Positions 10,458-18,875 are shown, numbered from the stretch's first letter. The stretch is DNA of 36,756 nucleotides from Acetofilamentum sp. (GCA_020720625.1 DYOH01000033.1:1-36756), one strand, 5' to 3'. Translations and numbers: made by a program. Notes: generated from the sequence alone by a model not told the origin.

Positions 10458-11252
10458 ATGAAAAAACTGAACATAAGCAAAACACAGCTTACAAATTACG
10501 ATTACATTAGCAACAAGGCAATTAAGGTAAAAAACCATAAGAACACGGTTCTTTATACAAATCTGGTATTTTCGAACAGAAAAAAAGAACAAGGTGTTTT
10601 TATTGCGCAACTAAGCCAGCCAAGCGAAGGATTTTTTGTATTACTAGCCTCATTAAAAGAAACATTAAGAATGAACGAATTTGAATATCGGCTTTCGGTA
10701 TGCAAATTAGGCGAGGAATACAAAACTTCGGGTTTAAGATATATTACTCACATTGAGACAAATCCGTATCCGAGAATTCATTACGCATTAGGCAACATCG
10801 ATTTGGTAAAAAGTTTTATTCTCGACCAGCAGCTCAATATTTTATTTATAGAATATGAATTGGAAGAGGCCCCCGTGAAAACCACATTCGAGATATCGCC
10901 GCTTCTGGCTTTTAGAGAAATAAACAAACTTTCGTTTGAAAACGAAAATGCCAAAACAGAAGTAAAAAAAGCAACTTCCGGTTATGCCATGCGGATGTAC
11001 AAAGAATTTCCGTGGCTATATTTTACATCAACCCACGATTTGACGTTCTCGCCGAATGGCCACTGGATAAAAGGATTTGAATACCCCATGGAACTAGCCG
11101 AATGCGAGTACGAAGATTTGTATATTCCCGGAAGTTTAAGTTTTGAGCTTTCGGCAGGCGAGAAAATGACACTGGCCATTGGGCTCGACAAAATTGAGAA
11201 AGAACAAATCAGGCATGAATTTATCAACAGTATAAATAGAATTTACAACTAA
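10458..11252 (+). CDS. Stand-alone glycogen debranching enzyme N-terminal-like domain
   Basis: A 264-residue protein that resembles only the N-terminal beta-sandwich of bacterial/archaeal glycogen debranching enzymes. Recognisable blocks are TTFEISPLLAFREINKLS (about 151-168), GYAMRMYKEFPWLYF (about 184-198) and ECEYEDLYIPGSLSFEL (about 222-238). In the full enzymes this domain is followed by an (alpha/alpha)6 amylo-1,6-glucosidase catalytic domain of roughly 350-400 residues. Here the stop codon comes directly after the first domain, and the next gene is rlmD. It may bind glucans without cleaving them, or be a relic. No signal peptide is seen, so it is cytoplasmic. The family assignment rests on pattern memory; the absence of a catalytic domain is plain from the sequence. 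Confidence 0.65.
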   Translation: MKKLNISKTQLTNYDYISNKAIKVKNHKNTVLYTNLVFSNRKKEQGVFIAQLSQPSEGFFVLLASLKETLRMNEFEYRLSVCKLGEEYKTSGLRYITHIETNPYPRIHYALGNIDLVKSFILDQQLNILFIEYELEEAPVKTTFEISPLLAFREINKLSFENENAKTEVKKATSGYAMRMYKEFPWLYFTSTHDLTFSPNGHWIKGFEYPMELAECEYEDLYIPGSLSFELSAGEKMTLAIGLDKIEKEQIRHEFINSINRIYN

Positions 11253-11280
11253 ATGAAATTTATTTTGAGGTAATTTTTTC

Positions 11281-11288
11281 TATCTTTG
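11281..11288 (+). promoter_or_regulatory. Candidate -7 box of rlmD
   Basis: TATCTTTG is an exact match to TAnnTTTG and lies 18 bases before the GTG at 11307. A TTTG at 11264-11267 is closer than the usual 19-21 bases, so the -33 element is uncertain. The box contains the in-frame TTG at 11286, which argues against that TTG being the start codon. Confidence 0.45.
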
Positions 11289-11306
11289 CCCGCAAAAATT
11301 ATTCAA

Positions 11307-12719
11307 GTGGGACGAAAAAAAAATAAGCTTCCGTTACTGGAAAATATCAAAATAGAGAACATAGCAGCCGAAGGAAAAGCACTTGCACGGGTAAACGAGC
11401 GGGTGCTTTTTGTTCCAATGGCTGTGCCGGGCGATATTGTAGATGTGCAGATATCAAAGAAAAAAAATTCTTTTATGGAAGGTTATGTAAAAACCTATAA
11501 AGAACTATCTTCGATGAGAATAAAACCAAAATGCAAGCATTTTGGTACCTGCGGCGGATGTAAATGGCAAATGCTCCCCTACAAAAATCAATTAGAATTT
11601 AAGCAACAGCAAGTAATAGATGCCCTGCAACGGATTGCAAAAGTAGAACTCCCCGAAATATGCCCGATTATAGGTTCTGAAAATGATTATTACTACAGAA
11701 ATAAATTAGAATATACCTTTTCGAACAAGCGTTGGTTTACAGAAGAAGAGATGAATGAACCAGATGTGGAAAATACCGCCGGAGTGGGTTTTCATATACC
11801 CAAAATGTTCGATAAAATACTAGACATTACAGAATGTCATCTGCAAGCCGAACCCACTAATGCTATAAGAAACTGGCTTAGAACGTATGCTTTAAACAAT
11901 AAACTTAGTTTTTACAATGTGCGCATGCACGAAGGTTTTTTGCGCAATTTAATCATACGCAATACCTCTACAGGAGAGTTAATGGTGATAATGATTTTCG
12001 GTAAAAACGAGCACGATCAAATACAAAACTTATTGCATCAGATGCAAGCAAACTTTCCGCAAATTACATCATTGCTATATGTTATAAACCAAAAGAAAAA
12101 CGACACCATAAACGATTTGGAAGTATTGCACTTTGCCGGAAAAAACCACATAATGGAAAAAATGGAGGAACTGAACTTTAAAATCGGGCCAAAATCTTTT
12201 TACCAAACAAATTCGGCACAAGCCTACCAACTTTATTCTGTGGCAAGAGAATTTGCAGCCCTTACGGGAAAAGAAATTGTATACGACCTATACTCGGGCA
12301 CAGGAACCATCGCCAACTTTGTGGCGCACAAGGCAAAAAAAGTGATTGGCGTAGAATTTATACCAGAGGCCATTGAAGATGCCAAAGAGAATGCACTTTT
12401 AAATGAGTTAGGCAACACAATATTTATTGCCGGCGACACCAAGGATGTGTTAAACCATGATTTTTTTGATACCAACGGAAATCCGGATGTAATAATACTC
12501 GACCCTCCGAGAGCGGGTTTGCACACTGATGTGGTAAAAATGCTTATTTGGGCAGCACCGCAAAAAATTGTATACGTTAGTTGCAATCCGGCCACACAAG
12601 CCAGAGACATTGCCCTGCTAAACGAAAATTATAAACTTATTAAAGTTCAGCCAGTTGATATGTTTCCGCAAACACATCATGTAGAAAATGTAGTACTTTT
12701 AGAAAAAAGAGAAAACTAA
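11307..12719 (+). CDS. rlmD: 23S rRNA (uracil-5-)-methyltransferase, RlmD/RumA type
   Basis: SAM-dependent enzyme that methylates C5 of a uridine in 23S rRNA (U1939 in E. coli numbering). An N-terminal TRAM domain (about residues 10-70) precedes the [4Fe-4S] cluster motif KCKHFGTCGGCKW, with the fourth Cys probably in ITECHLQ. The Rossmann methyltransferase domain has VYDLYSGTGTIANFVA, DPPRAGL and the catalytic Cys in YVSCNPATQARD. The likely start is GTG at 11307 (MGRKKNKLPLLE), because family members begin this way and the upstream in-frame TTG at 11286 falls inside the -7 box. From this start the protein has 470 residues, normal for the family. A TrmA assignment is less likely because the Fe-S motif is present. 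Confidence 0.92.
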   Translation: MGRKKNKLPLLENIKIENIAAEGKALARVNERVLFVPMAVPGDIVDVQISKKKNSFMEGYVKTYKELSSMRIKPKCKHFGTCGGCKWQMLPYKNQLEFKQQQVIDALQRIAKVELPEICPIIGSENDYYYRNKLEYTFSNKRWFTEEEMNEPDVENTAGVGFHIPKMFDKILDITECHLQAEPTNAIRNWLRTYALNNKLSFYNVRMHEGFLRNLIIRNTSTGELMVIMIFGKNEHDQIQNLLHQMQANFPQITSLLYVINQKKNDTINDLEVLHFAGKNHIMEKMEELNFKIGPKSFYQTNSAQAYQLYSVAREFAALTGKEIVYDLYSGTGTIANFVAHKAKKVIGVEFIPEAIEDAKENALLNELGNTIFIAGDTKDVLNHDFFDTNGNPDVIILDPPRAGLHTDVVKMLIWAAPQKIVYVSCNPATQARDIALLNENYKLIKVQPVDMFPQTHHVENVVLLEKREN

Positions 12720-12867
12720 AACGATAGAACAGAAAACCACTAAAAAAGGCAGCATAAATATTTGGTAAGGACATGCTTATTTTTTTAGGCAATAAAATAC
12801 TAAATGCCATTTTGGGGATAGTATAGTTTAATCAGACATAAGTAATAAACCGATTATTACCAATATC

Positions 12868-13071
12868 TTAATTATGACCTAAACCTTTATTCAAAATATT
12901 TTTTATTAATTTATCGTCTGGCACAATTTCTTTACTTCTTAGCGCATCAAAAATTTCATTTAATTTTTTTTCGTCGGCCAGAATCTCATTTAATAAAAAA
13001 ACAGAATTATAATCAATTAAGCTAGAGTCCAAATTCTGAATTTGTACAATAAAAGGGTAAAGTTTTTTCAT
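12868..13071 (-). CDS. Small hypothetical protein
   Basis: A 67-residue protein starting MKKLYPFIVQIQNLDSS, with several short amphipathic segments and a Lys/Asp/Glu-rich C-terminal half. It has no Cys, membrane segment or recognised motif. The ATG at 13071 is preferred over an in-frame TTG at 13077. It sits alone between rlmD and dapB and points the opposite way to both. The sequence shows normal amino-acid variety, which favours a real gene, but there is no homology that I can recall, and a chance open frame cannot be excluded. Confidence 0.4.
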   Translation of the reverse strand: MKKLYPFIVQIQNLDSSLIDYNSVFLLNEILADEKKLNEIFDALRSKEIVPDDKLIKNILNKGLGHN

Positions 13072-13077
13072 CGGCAA

Positions 13078-13402
13078 AATATCTTTAGCGTTTTTTTATA
13101 TAACTATAACGCAATAGTTAAGGTTGTATTATAAAAAAAAATAGTTTTTTAGATTTATTAAGGATTTCAAATAATTTACGTAGAATAGGTAAGCGTATCC
13201 TCAATTCCGGCGTAATTTATTAGACTTACAAGACAGTCAAAAAAAAGCCTAAGAATATAGTTATCAACACAATATGCTATAGCATCAAACACAATATGAA
13301 GCAGGTTTCAATTTTTTAAGTTTTTTTCGACTGCATATAACTAAAGAAATTATAATTTAGTGCCAAAATTATCATCAAAAGGAAAAAACAAGCATCTAAA
13401 GA
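13078..13402. other. Intergenic region upstream of dapB
   Basis: These 325 AT-rich bases carry no gene that I can support. Short dyads are present: AACTAT/ATAGTT near 13100-13120, and the palindrome ATGCTATAGCAT near 13272. TAATTTAG (13353-13360), 42 bases before the dapB ATG, matches the -7 consensus at all but one position and may be the dapB promoter. Confidence 0.4.
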
Positions 13403-14119
13403 ATGAAAATAGCCCTTATAGGATATGGAAAAATGGGAAAAACCATTGAAAAACTGGCCATAGAAAGAAATCACGAAATAGTAAGTATCATAGACCAAGA
13501 CAATCAGCATGATTTCGATTCAGCAGCATTCTTGGACGCCGATGTTGCCATAGAATTTACAAACCCCGAAACAGCCGTAGCCAATTATTTGCGATGCTTT
13601 GAAAGAGAGATTGCCGTTGTATCGGGCACTACAGGCTGGCTAGCGGAATTACTCAACATAGTTAGCCTGGTAGAACAACAGCAAAAAAGCTTTCTCTACG
13701 CTTCAAATTTTAGCATAGGCGTAAATATCATGTTTTGGCTCAACAAGCAATTGGCCGTTCTGATGAATAAATTGCCGGGTTATGAAGCAAAAATGTTGGA
13801 AATACACCATACCCAAAAAAAGGATGCACCAAGCGGCACCGCAATTACATTGGCAGAAGATATTATACACAAAACAGAAAGATTAAACAAATGGGTACTT
13901 GACGAAAAAAAAGCTGACTATGAATTGCCCATAAAAGCAATCAGGGAAGGTGGTGTTTTTGGCTATCATCAGGTGCAATACGAATCTAACGAAGATACCA
14001 TTCTGCTCTCTCACAATGCCAAAAGTCGCGACGGATTTGCTCTCGGAGCCATTATGGCCGCAGAATTTCTATATGGGAAAAAAGGATTTTTTACAATGGA
14101 CGATGTTTTAAAATTATAA
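13403..14119 (+). CDS. dapB: 4-hydroxy-tetrahydrodipicolinate reductase
   Basis: Catalyses the NAD(P)H-dependent reduction step from hydroxy-tetrahydrodipicolinate to tetrahydrodipicolinate in the lysine/diaminopimelate pathway, supplying both lysine and peptidoglycan precursor. The 238 residues show the nucleotide-binding IALIGYGKMGKTIE at the N-terminus, VVSGTTGW (about 73-80), and the catalytic/substrate-binding block EIHHTQKKDAPSGTA (about 133-147). FGYHQVQYES and the C-terminal block (FALGAIMAAEFL) are also typical. It starts the cluster dapB-lepB-second S26 gene; lepB begins 16 bases after its stop, so they are likely co-transcribed. Confidence 0.96.
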   Translation: MKIALIGYGKMGKTIEKLAIERNHEIVSIIDQDNQHDFDSAAFLDADVAIEFTNPETAVANYLRCFEREIAVVSGTTGWLAELLNIVSLVEQQQKSFLYASNFSIGVNIMFWLNKQLAVLMNKLPGYEAKMLEIHHTQKKDAPSGTAITLAEDIIHKTERLNKWVLDEKKADYELPIKAIREGGVFGYHQVQYESNEDTILLSHNAKSRDGFALGAIMAAEFLYGKKGFFTMDDVLKL

Positions 14120-14135
14120 TAGAAAATTTTTAAAA

Positions 14136-15488
14136 ATGACTAGCAAAATAAATGCATTATTAACCAACAAATGGTTTAAATTCGGAGTAGCATCCTTCTT
14201 CTATTTATTATGGGTAATTTGGCTCGGTAATTATTGGTTTTTAATCGGATTAGCCATCTTATTTGATATCTACGTATCAAAAAAAGTACATTGGGCTTTC
14301 TGGAAGAAAAAAGGAGTGGAACAACAAACCAAAACAGTAGAATGGATAGACGCTATTATTTTTGCAGTAATAGCCGCAAGCTTTATACGCACATTTTTTA
14401 TCGAAGCTTATACAATTCCTACATCATCCATGGAAAAAACTTTGCTTGTAGGCGATTATCTCTTCGTAAGCAAATATAGCTATGGACCGCGCTTACCCAT
14501 GACCCCCATTTCGGTGCCTTTTGCTCATCACACAATGCCTTTTACACAATTCACCCCGTCTTTTTCCAACTGGTTAAGCCAACCCTACAAAAGACTTAAA
14601 GGCCTTTCTAAAATTGAAAGAAACGACGAGGTTGTATTTAACTTTCCGGAAGGCGATACCGTTGTGCTTCAACATCAGGACCAAAGCTATTACGAGCTTG
14701 TTCGGGAACTTGGACGCGAAAGATTATGGTCTAATTTCGACATTGGAATAAGACCTGTAGATAAACGCGAAAATTATATAAAAAGATGCGTTGGTATACC
14801 CGGAGATACAATAGAACTAATTCATGGTCAGTTATTTATAAACAATAAAGCGCAAAAAAAATACAGCGGTATTCAATACAAATACATTATCGAAACCGAT
14901 GGTTCGCGCATTAACGAAAAAATACTACAGGACATGGGTGTAAGCAAAGAAGACATTAACAACTCTCTTATCACACCAAGTACTTATATTTTACCGCTAA
15001 TGGACGAAAATCTTGAAAAAATAAAGAATTTTAAAATTGTAAAAAGTGTAACGCGCTACGAAAGACCGGCCGGACAGCGATCGGAATATATTTTTCCGCA
15101 CAATGCACAATTCAATTGGAACGAGGATAATTTTGGACCTATTTATCTGCCCAAAAAAGGAGATATTATTCAGCTAGATAATAGTAATATCTTAATTTAC
15201 AAAAGATTAATTGAAACCTACGAAGGCAATAAAGTGGAACTCAAAAACAACGAAATTTTTATTAACAGAACAGCCGCCACTAGCTATCAGGTAAAAATGG
15301 ATTATTACTGGATGATGGGCGACAGCCGCCACAATTCGCAAGATGCCCGTTTCTGGGGTTTCGTACCCGAAGACCACATTGTTGGAAAACCAGTATTTAT
15401 TTGGCTTTCGATTGACAAGGACAAATCTTTCCCTGCCAATATTCGCTGGAGCAGGCTTTTCAAAAGAATAAAAGGCCACAATGAGTAA
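14136..15488 (+). CDS. lepB: Signal peptidase I
   Basis: Membrane-bound protease that removes signal peptides from exported proteins. The 450 residues begin with two hydrophobic segments (about 14-47), then a third (about 70-88) leading into the catalytic site IPTSSMEKTLLVGDYLFVSK, where S98 is the nucleophile. The general base is K216 in YIKRCVGIPGDTIEL. The last conserved box is GDSRHNSQDARFWGFVP (about 412-428). It is long because of a large insert between the Lys box and the GDSR box, common in Bacteroidota. It lies 16 bases after dapB and overlaps the next gene by 8 bases. Confidence 0.95.
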   Translation: MTSKINALLTNKWFKFGVASFFYLLWVIWLGNYWFLIGLAILFDIYVSKKVHWAFWKKKGVEQQTKTVEWIDAIIFAVIAASFIRTFFIEAYTIPTSSMEKTLLVGDYLFVSKYSYGPRLPMTPISVPFAHHTMPFTQFTPSFSNWLSQPYKRLKGLSKIERNDEVVFNFPEGDTVVLQHQDQSYYELVRELGRERLWSNFDIGIRPVDKRENYIKRCVGIPGDTIELIHGQLFINNKAQKKYSGIQYKYIIETDGSRINEKILQDMGVSKEDINNSLITPSTYILPLMDENLEKIKNFKIVKSVTRYERPAGQRSEYIFPHNAQFNWNEDNFGPIYLPKKGDIIQLDNSNILIYKRLIETYEGNKVELKNNEIFINRTAATSYQVKMDYYWMMGDSRHNSQDARFWGFVPEDHIVGKPVFIWLSIDKDKSFPANIRWSRLFKRIKGHNE

Positions 15489-16254
15489 ATCGCCCGGATT
15501 AAGATATTGGATAATTATATCGACAGCAAGTTTTCTGCTGTCGATTTTATTTATAGCTTATTTCGGCGAATTTTTCAAGCTAAAACCCTTTCATTTTGAG
15601 AAAGATAACATAAAAAGCCATTGGGTTTTTATTAATAAGTGGAACACAAAATTGCAAAAAGAGCGTTTATACCTTATCAAAAAAAGAAATATAACCTTTG
15701 TTGCCCGATGTATTGCCCTGCCCGGAGATACTTTCCAAATAAAAAACGGAAAATTCTACATCAACAACAAACAGTTTTATCCAAAACACATTCAATACTT
15801 CTACGAATTTATTTCCGAACAAAGCATTAGAGACAGCCTAAACAAATACAATGTTGTTTTTAACGAAACAAATGCCCAAGGATTATTTATCAGTAGTGCT
15901 ATTTTAGCTCCGGGTTATCAAACTTATTTTGCATCTATTAAAGGCGTTTATTCAACAAAAAGACAAAATCGGTCATTTGAAAATGAAAGCAATATCGACT
16001 TTTTTGGTCCGGTAATAATGCCTAAAAAAAACCAAAAAATAAAATTCGATAGCAATTTAATTGATTTTTATGCGCCATTAGAATCGGAAAAAATAATACA
16101 GATTAGTAACACTGAATATGAATTTACCGCAAGGCAAAACTACTATTTTTTTCTGAATGATATTCAGAATGTAGTATTGGATTCGCGCAATTTGGGACCA
16201 ATAAAAGAATCTGATGTTGTAGGATTAATAAAAAAACACTTCGAAATTAACTGA
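15481..16254 (+). CDS. Catalytically degenerate S26 (signal peptidase I-like) paralogue
   Basis: A 257-residue relative of LepB with one N-terminal membrane segment (about 10-28). It keeps structural landmarks: RCIALPGDTFQIKNGKFYI matches the LepB Lys box, FFGPVIMPKKNQKI matches LepB FGPIYLPKKGDII, and DSRNLGPIKESDVVGLI matches the GDSR box. The catalytic residues are lost: aligning HWVFINK with LepB YLFVSK puts H38 where LepB has S98, and A75 where LepB has K216. It is therefore probably not a protease, though it may partner LepB or bind signal peptides (inference). It overlaps lepB by 8 bases and has an intact frame and no internal stops, which argues against a decaying pseudogene. From memory, a second S26 gene after lepB is common in Bacteroidales. 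Confidence 0.8.
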   Translation: MSKSPGLRYWIIISTASFLLSILFIAYFGEFFKLKPFHFEKDNIKSHWVFINKWNTKLQKERLYLIKKRNITFVARCIALPGDTFQIKNGKFYINNKQFYPKHIQYFYEFISEQSIRDSLNKYNVVFNETNAQGLFISSAILAPGYQTYFASIKGVYSTKRQNRSFENESNIDFFGPVIMPKKNQKIKFDSNLIDFYAPLESEKIIQISNTEYEFTARQNYYFFLNDIQNVVLDSRNLGPIKESDVVGLIKKHFEIN

Positions 16255-16603
16255 TACTAAGCACAGTTTTTAACAACTGCGAAATATTGTAAGGCTTATA
16301 AAAGGTTTCGATATTGGTAAAGCTTTTTACCTCGTGCTTTTGAAAAGGAATAGAACTCACAATAATAATGGGAACCCTAGATGCAGTACGTATTTTGTGC
16401 AATAATTCCACTCCAATTAAATCGGGTAGATACAAATCGGTTATAACCAGACCTATCTGACTATTTGCGTTAAGAATAGTCAGTGCTTCTACGGCACTTG
16501 AACAATTAATAATTTTAAATTCTGAAGCACTAAATATTTCAGAATACAAAAATTGCTCAGTTTGAGAAGGTTCTATAATTAATATGATTAGATTTTGACT
16601 CAT
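16247..16603 (-). CDS. Stand-alone response-regulator receiver domain
   Basis: A 118-residue single CheY-like domain with no output domain. The phospho-acceptor is D56 in LVITDLYLPD, the conserved Thr/Ser lies in IIIVSSIPF, and the Lys is K103 in FYKPYN. The acidic pair near the N-terminus is reduced to E11-P12, so Mg2+ binding may be altered. No histidine kinase is encoded nearby. It converges on the degenerate S26 gene and overlaps its 3' end by 8 bases. It is divergent from divIC, with 107 bases between starts. A role as a phosphorelay intermediate or a local adaptor is possible, but no partner is visible. Confidence 0.85.
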   Translation of the reverse strand: MSQNLIILIIEPSQTEQFLYSEIFSASEFKIINCSSAVEALTILNANSQIGLVITDLYLPDLIGVELLHKIRTASRVPIIIVSSIPFQKHEVKSFTNIETFYKPYNISQLLKTVLSIS

Positions 16604-16658
16604 TTAAACCTTAATGATACAAATTTTAGACCGTAATAAAATCGAAGGGGATTAAAAA

Positions 16659-16692
16659 TTGCTTTCTAAGTAACAAAATTAAGCTAATTTTG
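16659..16692 (+). promoter_or_regulatory. Candidate promoter of the DivIC/FtsB gene
   Basis: TAATTTTG (16685-16692) is an exact TAnnTTTG -7 box, with TTG (16659-16661) 23 bases upstream. The ATG at 16711 lies 18 bases after the -7 box. An in-frame TTG at 16690 falls inside the box and is therefore unlikely to be used for translation. Confidence 0.5.
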
Positions 16693-16710
16693 CAAAAACA
16701 AAAAACTATT

Positions 16711-17016
16711 ATGTGGAAACAAATTTTAAATAAGTGGTTTCGTCTGATTATCAAGTATAAATTTTGGGTAAGCCTTGGTTTATTTTTATTTTGGAGTTTT
16801 ATCATCGATAGTAATAATTATTTTACGCGAAAAGAAATGAAAGTCGAAATTCACGAATTAGAATCGCAAAAGGATTATTACGTAAAAAAGATAAGCGAAG
16901 ACTCCGTTAGGCTATATTATTTGAAATCGGACAACGAAGTATTGGAAAAATTTGCACGTGAACAATATCTTATGAAAAAAGCAAACGAAGATTTATTTAT
17001 TATTGTGGAAAAATAA
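16711..17016 (+). CDS. Septum-formation initiator, DivIC/FtsB family
   Basis: A 101-residue bitopic division protein. It has a short basic cytoplasmic N-terminus, one membrane helix (about residues 18-37), a coiled coil (about 43-80) and the family-typical C-terminal block LEKFAREQYLMKKANEDLF. These proteins act with FtsL and FtsQ in activating septal peptidoglycan synthesis. The start is the ATG at 16711, placed 18 bases after a -7 box. It ends one base before the 3' end of the convergent glycosyltransferase gene, with no room for a terminator between them. Confidence 0.88.
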   Translation: MWKQILNKWFRLIIKYKFWVSLGLFLFWSFIIDSNNYFTRKEMKVEIHELESQKDYYVKKISEDSVRLYYLKSDNEVLEKFAREQYLMKKANEDLFIIVEK

Positions 17017-17017
17017 G

Positions 17018-18268
17018 TCAAACTTCTTCTTTATCTAATCCACGATAGAAAACCAATAAATCAAGATTCTCGCAGGCAGTTTTGGGCACTAAAAACAATG
17101 CTGCTTGCTCAACCCTTATCTTTGGCAAAAAATCAGTTGAAAAGTTGCAGTATTTCACCATTTTAAAACCATTAAACCACTGAAAAAACTGCTTTATAAA
17201 TAAGTTTTCGTTGGAAACATTCTGTTTTATTCTGCCAATTTCCAAACAAAAATTATTCTCGTGCAAAAATATTTCTAAAAATCCGGTCAAATTTAGGCTC
17301 GCTAAAAATCCGGAGCAATCGGAAACCGCATAAAAACCAGAAACTTGCTTAAATAGTACTTTCAAAGCGACAAAAATAGCGGGATTATATGTAAGCACAT
17401 CATAATCATTATTTAAACTATGCTCACGAATAAATGCCCCTGTTCCAAAAGGCACTCTGTGCGAAACCCTGGGTGATGGCATAACCGTGGTTTGGGTAAT
17501 ATTACCCAAATCGCCCAAAGCAGTTAATTTGTGTAAAAAATAAAAATCTTCGCCGGCTTTCCTCCTATTCATACCATTTTGTTTTACATAGGCGAATGCT
17601 TTCACCACAAAAGCAGAGCCCAAAGTGTGAAAATAAAACGGAAAACCGGAGTATTTAAGCATTTGAGAATAGTAACGCAAATGCAATTCGTAATTGTACA
17701 TCAATTGGTACTGCGCTAAAGAGAAATCGCTGCCATGCAAAGGATGCTCAAAGTAAATATTGGCAGCCAGGTGCTGCCTATTCTGCTGAAAATGAGAAAA
17801 AATTGCTGTAAAATAGTTTTCATCTACCACAGAATCAGCATCTAAATTAATAATTAATCCATTTGGCTGATTTATCGTATTAAAGCATTCCACGGCTAGA
17901 TCCATACCAATTTTACGTGCATATCCGGCACCGGCAAACTTTTTCGCGAGCAGTGGCGGCATTAGGGCATAAATGCTAAGATTTTCGGCCTTATGTTGCA
18001 AATTAAACGCCAAAATCTGAGTATAGCTTATTCGATTCGTATCCAAAGTGCTTTCGCTTGCATCCTCGGGGGCATTAATAACCACAAACACATACAAAAT
18101 CTTCTTGGTTTGCAAAGCAGCTTTAAAAAGCGAATTTAAAGTCGGAAAAATATCCGGCTCTTCGTAACTCGGTATAACAATGCAAGCATCCAAATTTTGG
18201 AGCGGCAGATTTAAAGCAAAATTATGCTTATAAGCATATTTCAGTAAATAATGATTGGCAAAAGCCAT
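17018..18268 (-). CDS. Family 2-like glycosyltransferase
   Basis: A protein of about 416 residues with a GT-A fold. The nucleotide-sugar site opens with ACIVIPSYEEPDIFPTLNSL (about 28-47), and the metal-binding DxD equivalent is INLDADSVVDENY (about 142-154). AGYARKIGMDLAVECF before it, and GEDFYFLHKL (about 235-244) after it, fit the acceptor side of GT2 enzymes. No clear membrane segments are seen, so it is probably cytoplasmic or peripheral. The acceptor is unknown, and no polysaccharide cluster is nearby. It follows the two-TM gene almost immediately; a GTG at 18274 is one base after that stop and is an alternative start, but I prefer the ATG at 18268. Confidence 0.75.
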   Translation of the reverse strand: MAFANHYLLKYAYKHNFALNLPLQNLDACIVIPSYEEPDIFPTLNSLFKAALQTKKILYVFVVINAPEDASESTLDTNRISYTQILAFNLQHKAENLSIYALMPPLLAKKFAGAGYARKIGMDLAVECFNTINQPNGLIINLDADSVVDENYFTAIFSHFQQNRQHLAANIYFEHPLHGSDFSLAQYQLMYNYELHLRYYSQMLKYSGFPFYFHTLGSAFVVKAFAYVKQNGMNRRKAGEDFYFLHKLTALGDLGNITQTTVMPSPRVSHRVPFGTGAFIREHSLNNDYDVLTYNPAIFVALKVLFKQVSGFYAVSDCSGFLASLNLTGFLEIFLHENNFCLEIGRIKQNVSNENLFIKQFFQWFNGFKMVKYCNFSTDFLPKIRVEQAALFLVPKTACENLDLLVFYRGLDKEEV

Positions 18269-18275
18269 TAGCACT

Positions 18276-18785
18276 TTATTCTTTAAGCTGATTTATTTGT
18301 TTTTCGATAGCCGGATCAAGGCCAATTCCGGTAAACTGATTAATAAAATCGTCCCATTTGTCTTCGGCGTTTTGCTCTCTCAATCGACGAATAAAATCAC
18401 CTTTATGCTCTTTTAGAAGAGAATAAATGGTTTTAAGCCACAATGCTTTATTGTTTTTAAGCTTTTCTACTTCCTCCGCAGTGTATTGGGCATGAATTTT
18501 TTCGTCGAGCGGTTTTACAATACAATCGCAAATAACTTTGTCGATGCCTTTTTCGCCACAATACATCTCATTTAAATCCATTAATTTGAAATCGGAAGCC
18601 GAAACCTGAAAATTATTCATATCCATTTTGCCTGTACCCACAAGAAAGCCAACCACGATAGCCCCAAAGACAAAAGTAGTTCCCAAAATTTTTAAGCCTG
18701 TTTTAAAGACTAATCTAAAAATCAGGAGGCCGACAACAAAAATGCCGGCAACAACGGCCATAGTATTCATATCCATGTTCATCAT
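18276..18785 (-). CDS. Two-TM protein of unknown function
   Basis: A 169-residue protein with two hydrophobic segments near the N-terminus (about 9-26 and 31-50). A soluble domain follows with a three-Cys stretch, MYCGEKGIDKVICDCIV (about 74-90), and an amphipathic, charged C-terminal half. The Cys cluster may bind a metal or form disulfides, depending on topology; neither can be read from the sequence. I do not recognise a family. The gene precedes the glycosyltransferase by a single-base gap, so the two are likely co-transcribed. Its ATG (MMNMDMN) is Met-rich and the precise start is uncertain by a few residues. Confidence 0.6.
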   Translation of the reverse strand: MMNMDMNTMAVVAGIFVVGLLIFRLVFKTGLKILGTTFVFGAIVVGFLVGTGKMDMNNFQVSASDFKLMDLNEMYCGEKGIDKVICDCIVKPLDEKIHAQYTAEEVEKLKNNKALWLKTIYSLLKEHKGDFIRRLREQNAEDKWDDFINQFTGIGLDPAIEKQINQLKE

Positions 18786-18844
18786 ATAAAAAATTAGATT
18801 TTAAATTTACGAAAGATTGAAAAGAAAAAAAAATTAAAACTCAG

Positions 18845-18875
18845 AAAAAAACCATTGGCCATATTCGCCAATGGT
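18845..18875 (-). terminator. Rho-independent terminator of the yjbQ-iorA-iorB operon
   Basis: A perfect 9-bp stem, ACCATTGGC (18851-18859) with GCCAATGGT (18867-18875), has a 7-base loop. On the minus strand it is followed by a run of seven U. It lies about 120 bases beyond the iorB stop codon. Confidence 0.8.

Noticed and set aside
15481-16254. The second S26 gene considered as a pseudogene.
   Set aside because: The reading frame is complete, overlaps lepB tightly, and keeps the structural boxes. Only the catalytic residues have changed, which suits a pseudoenzyme better than decay.
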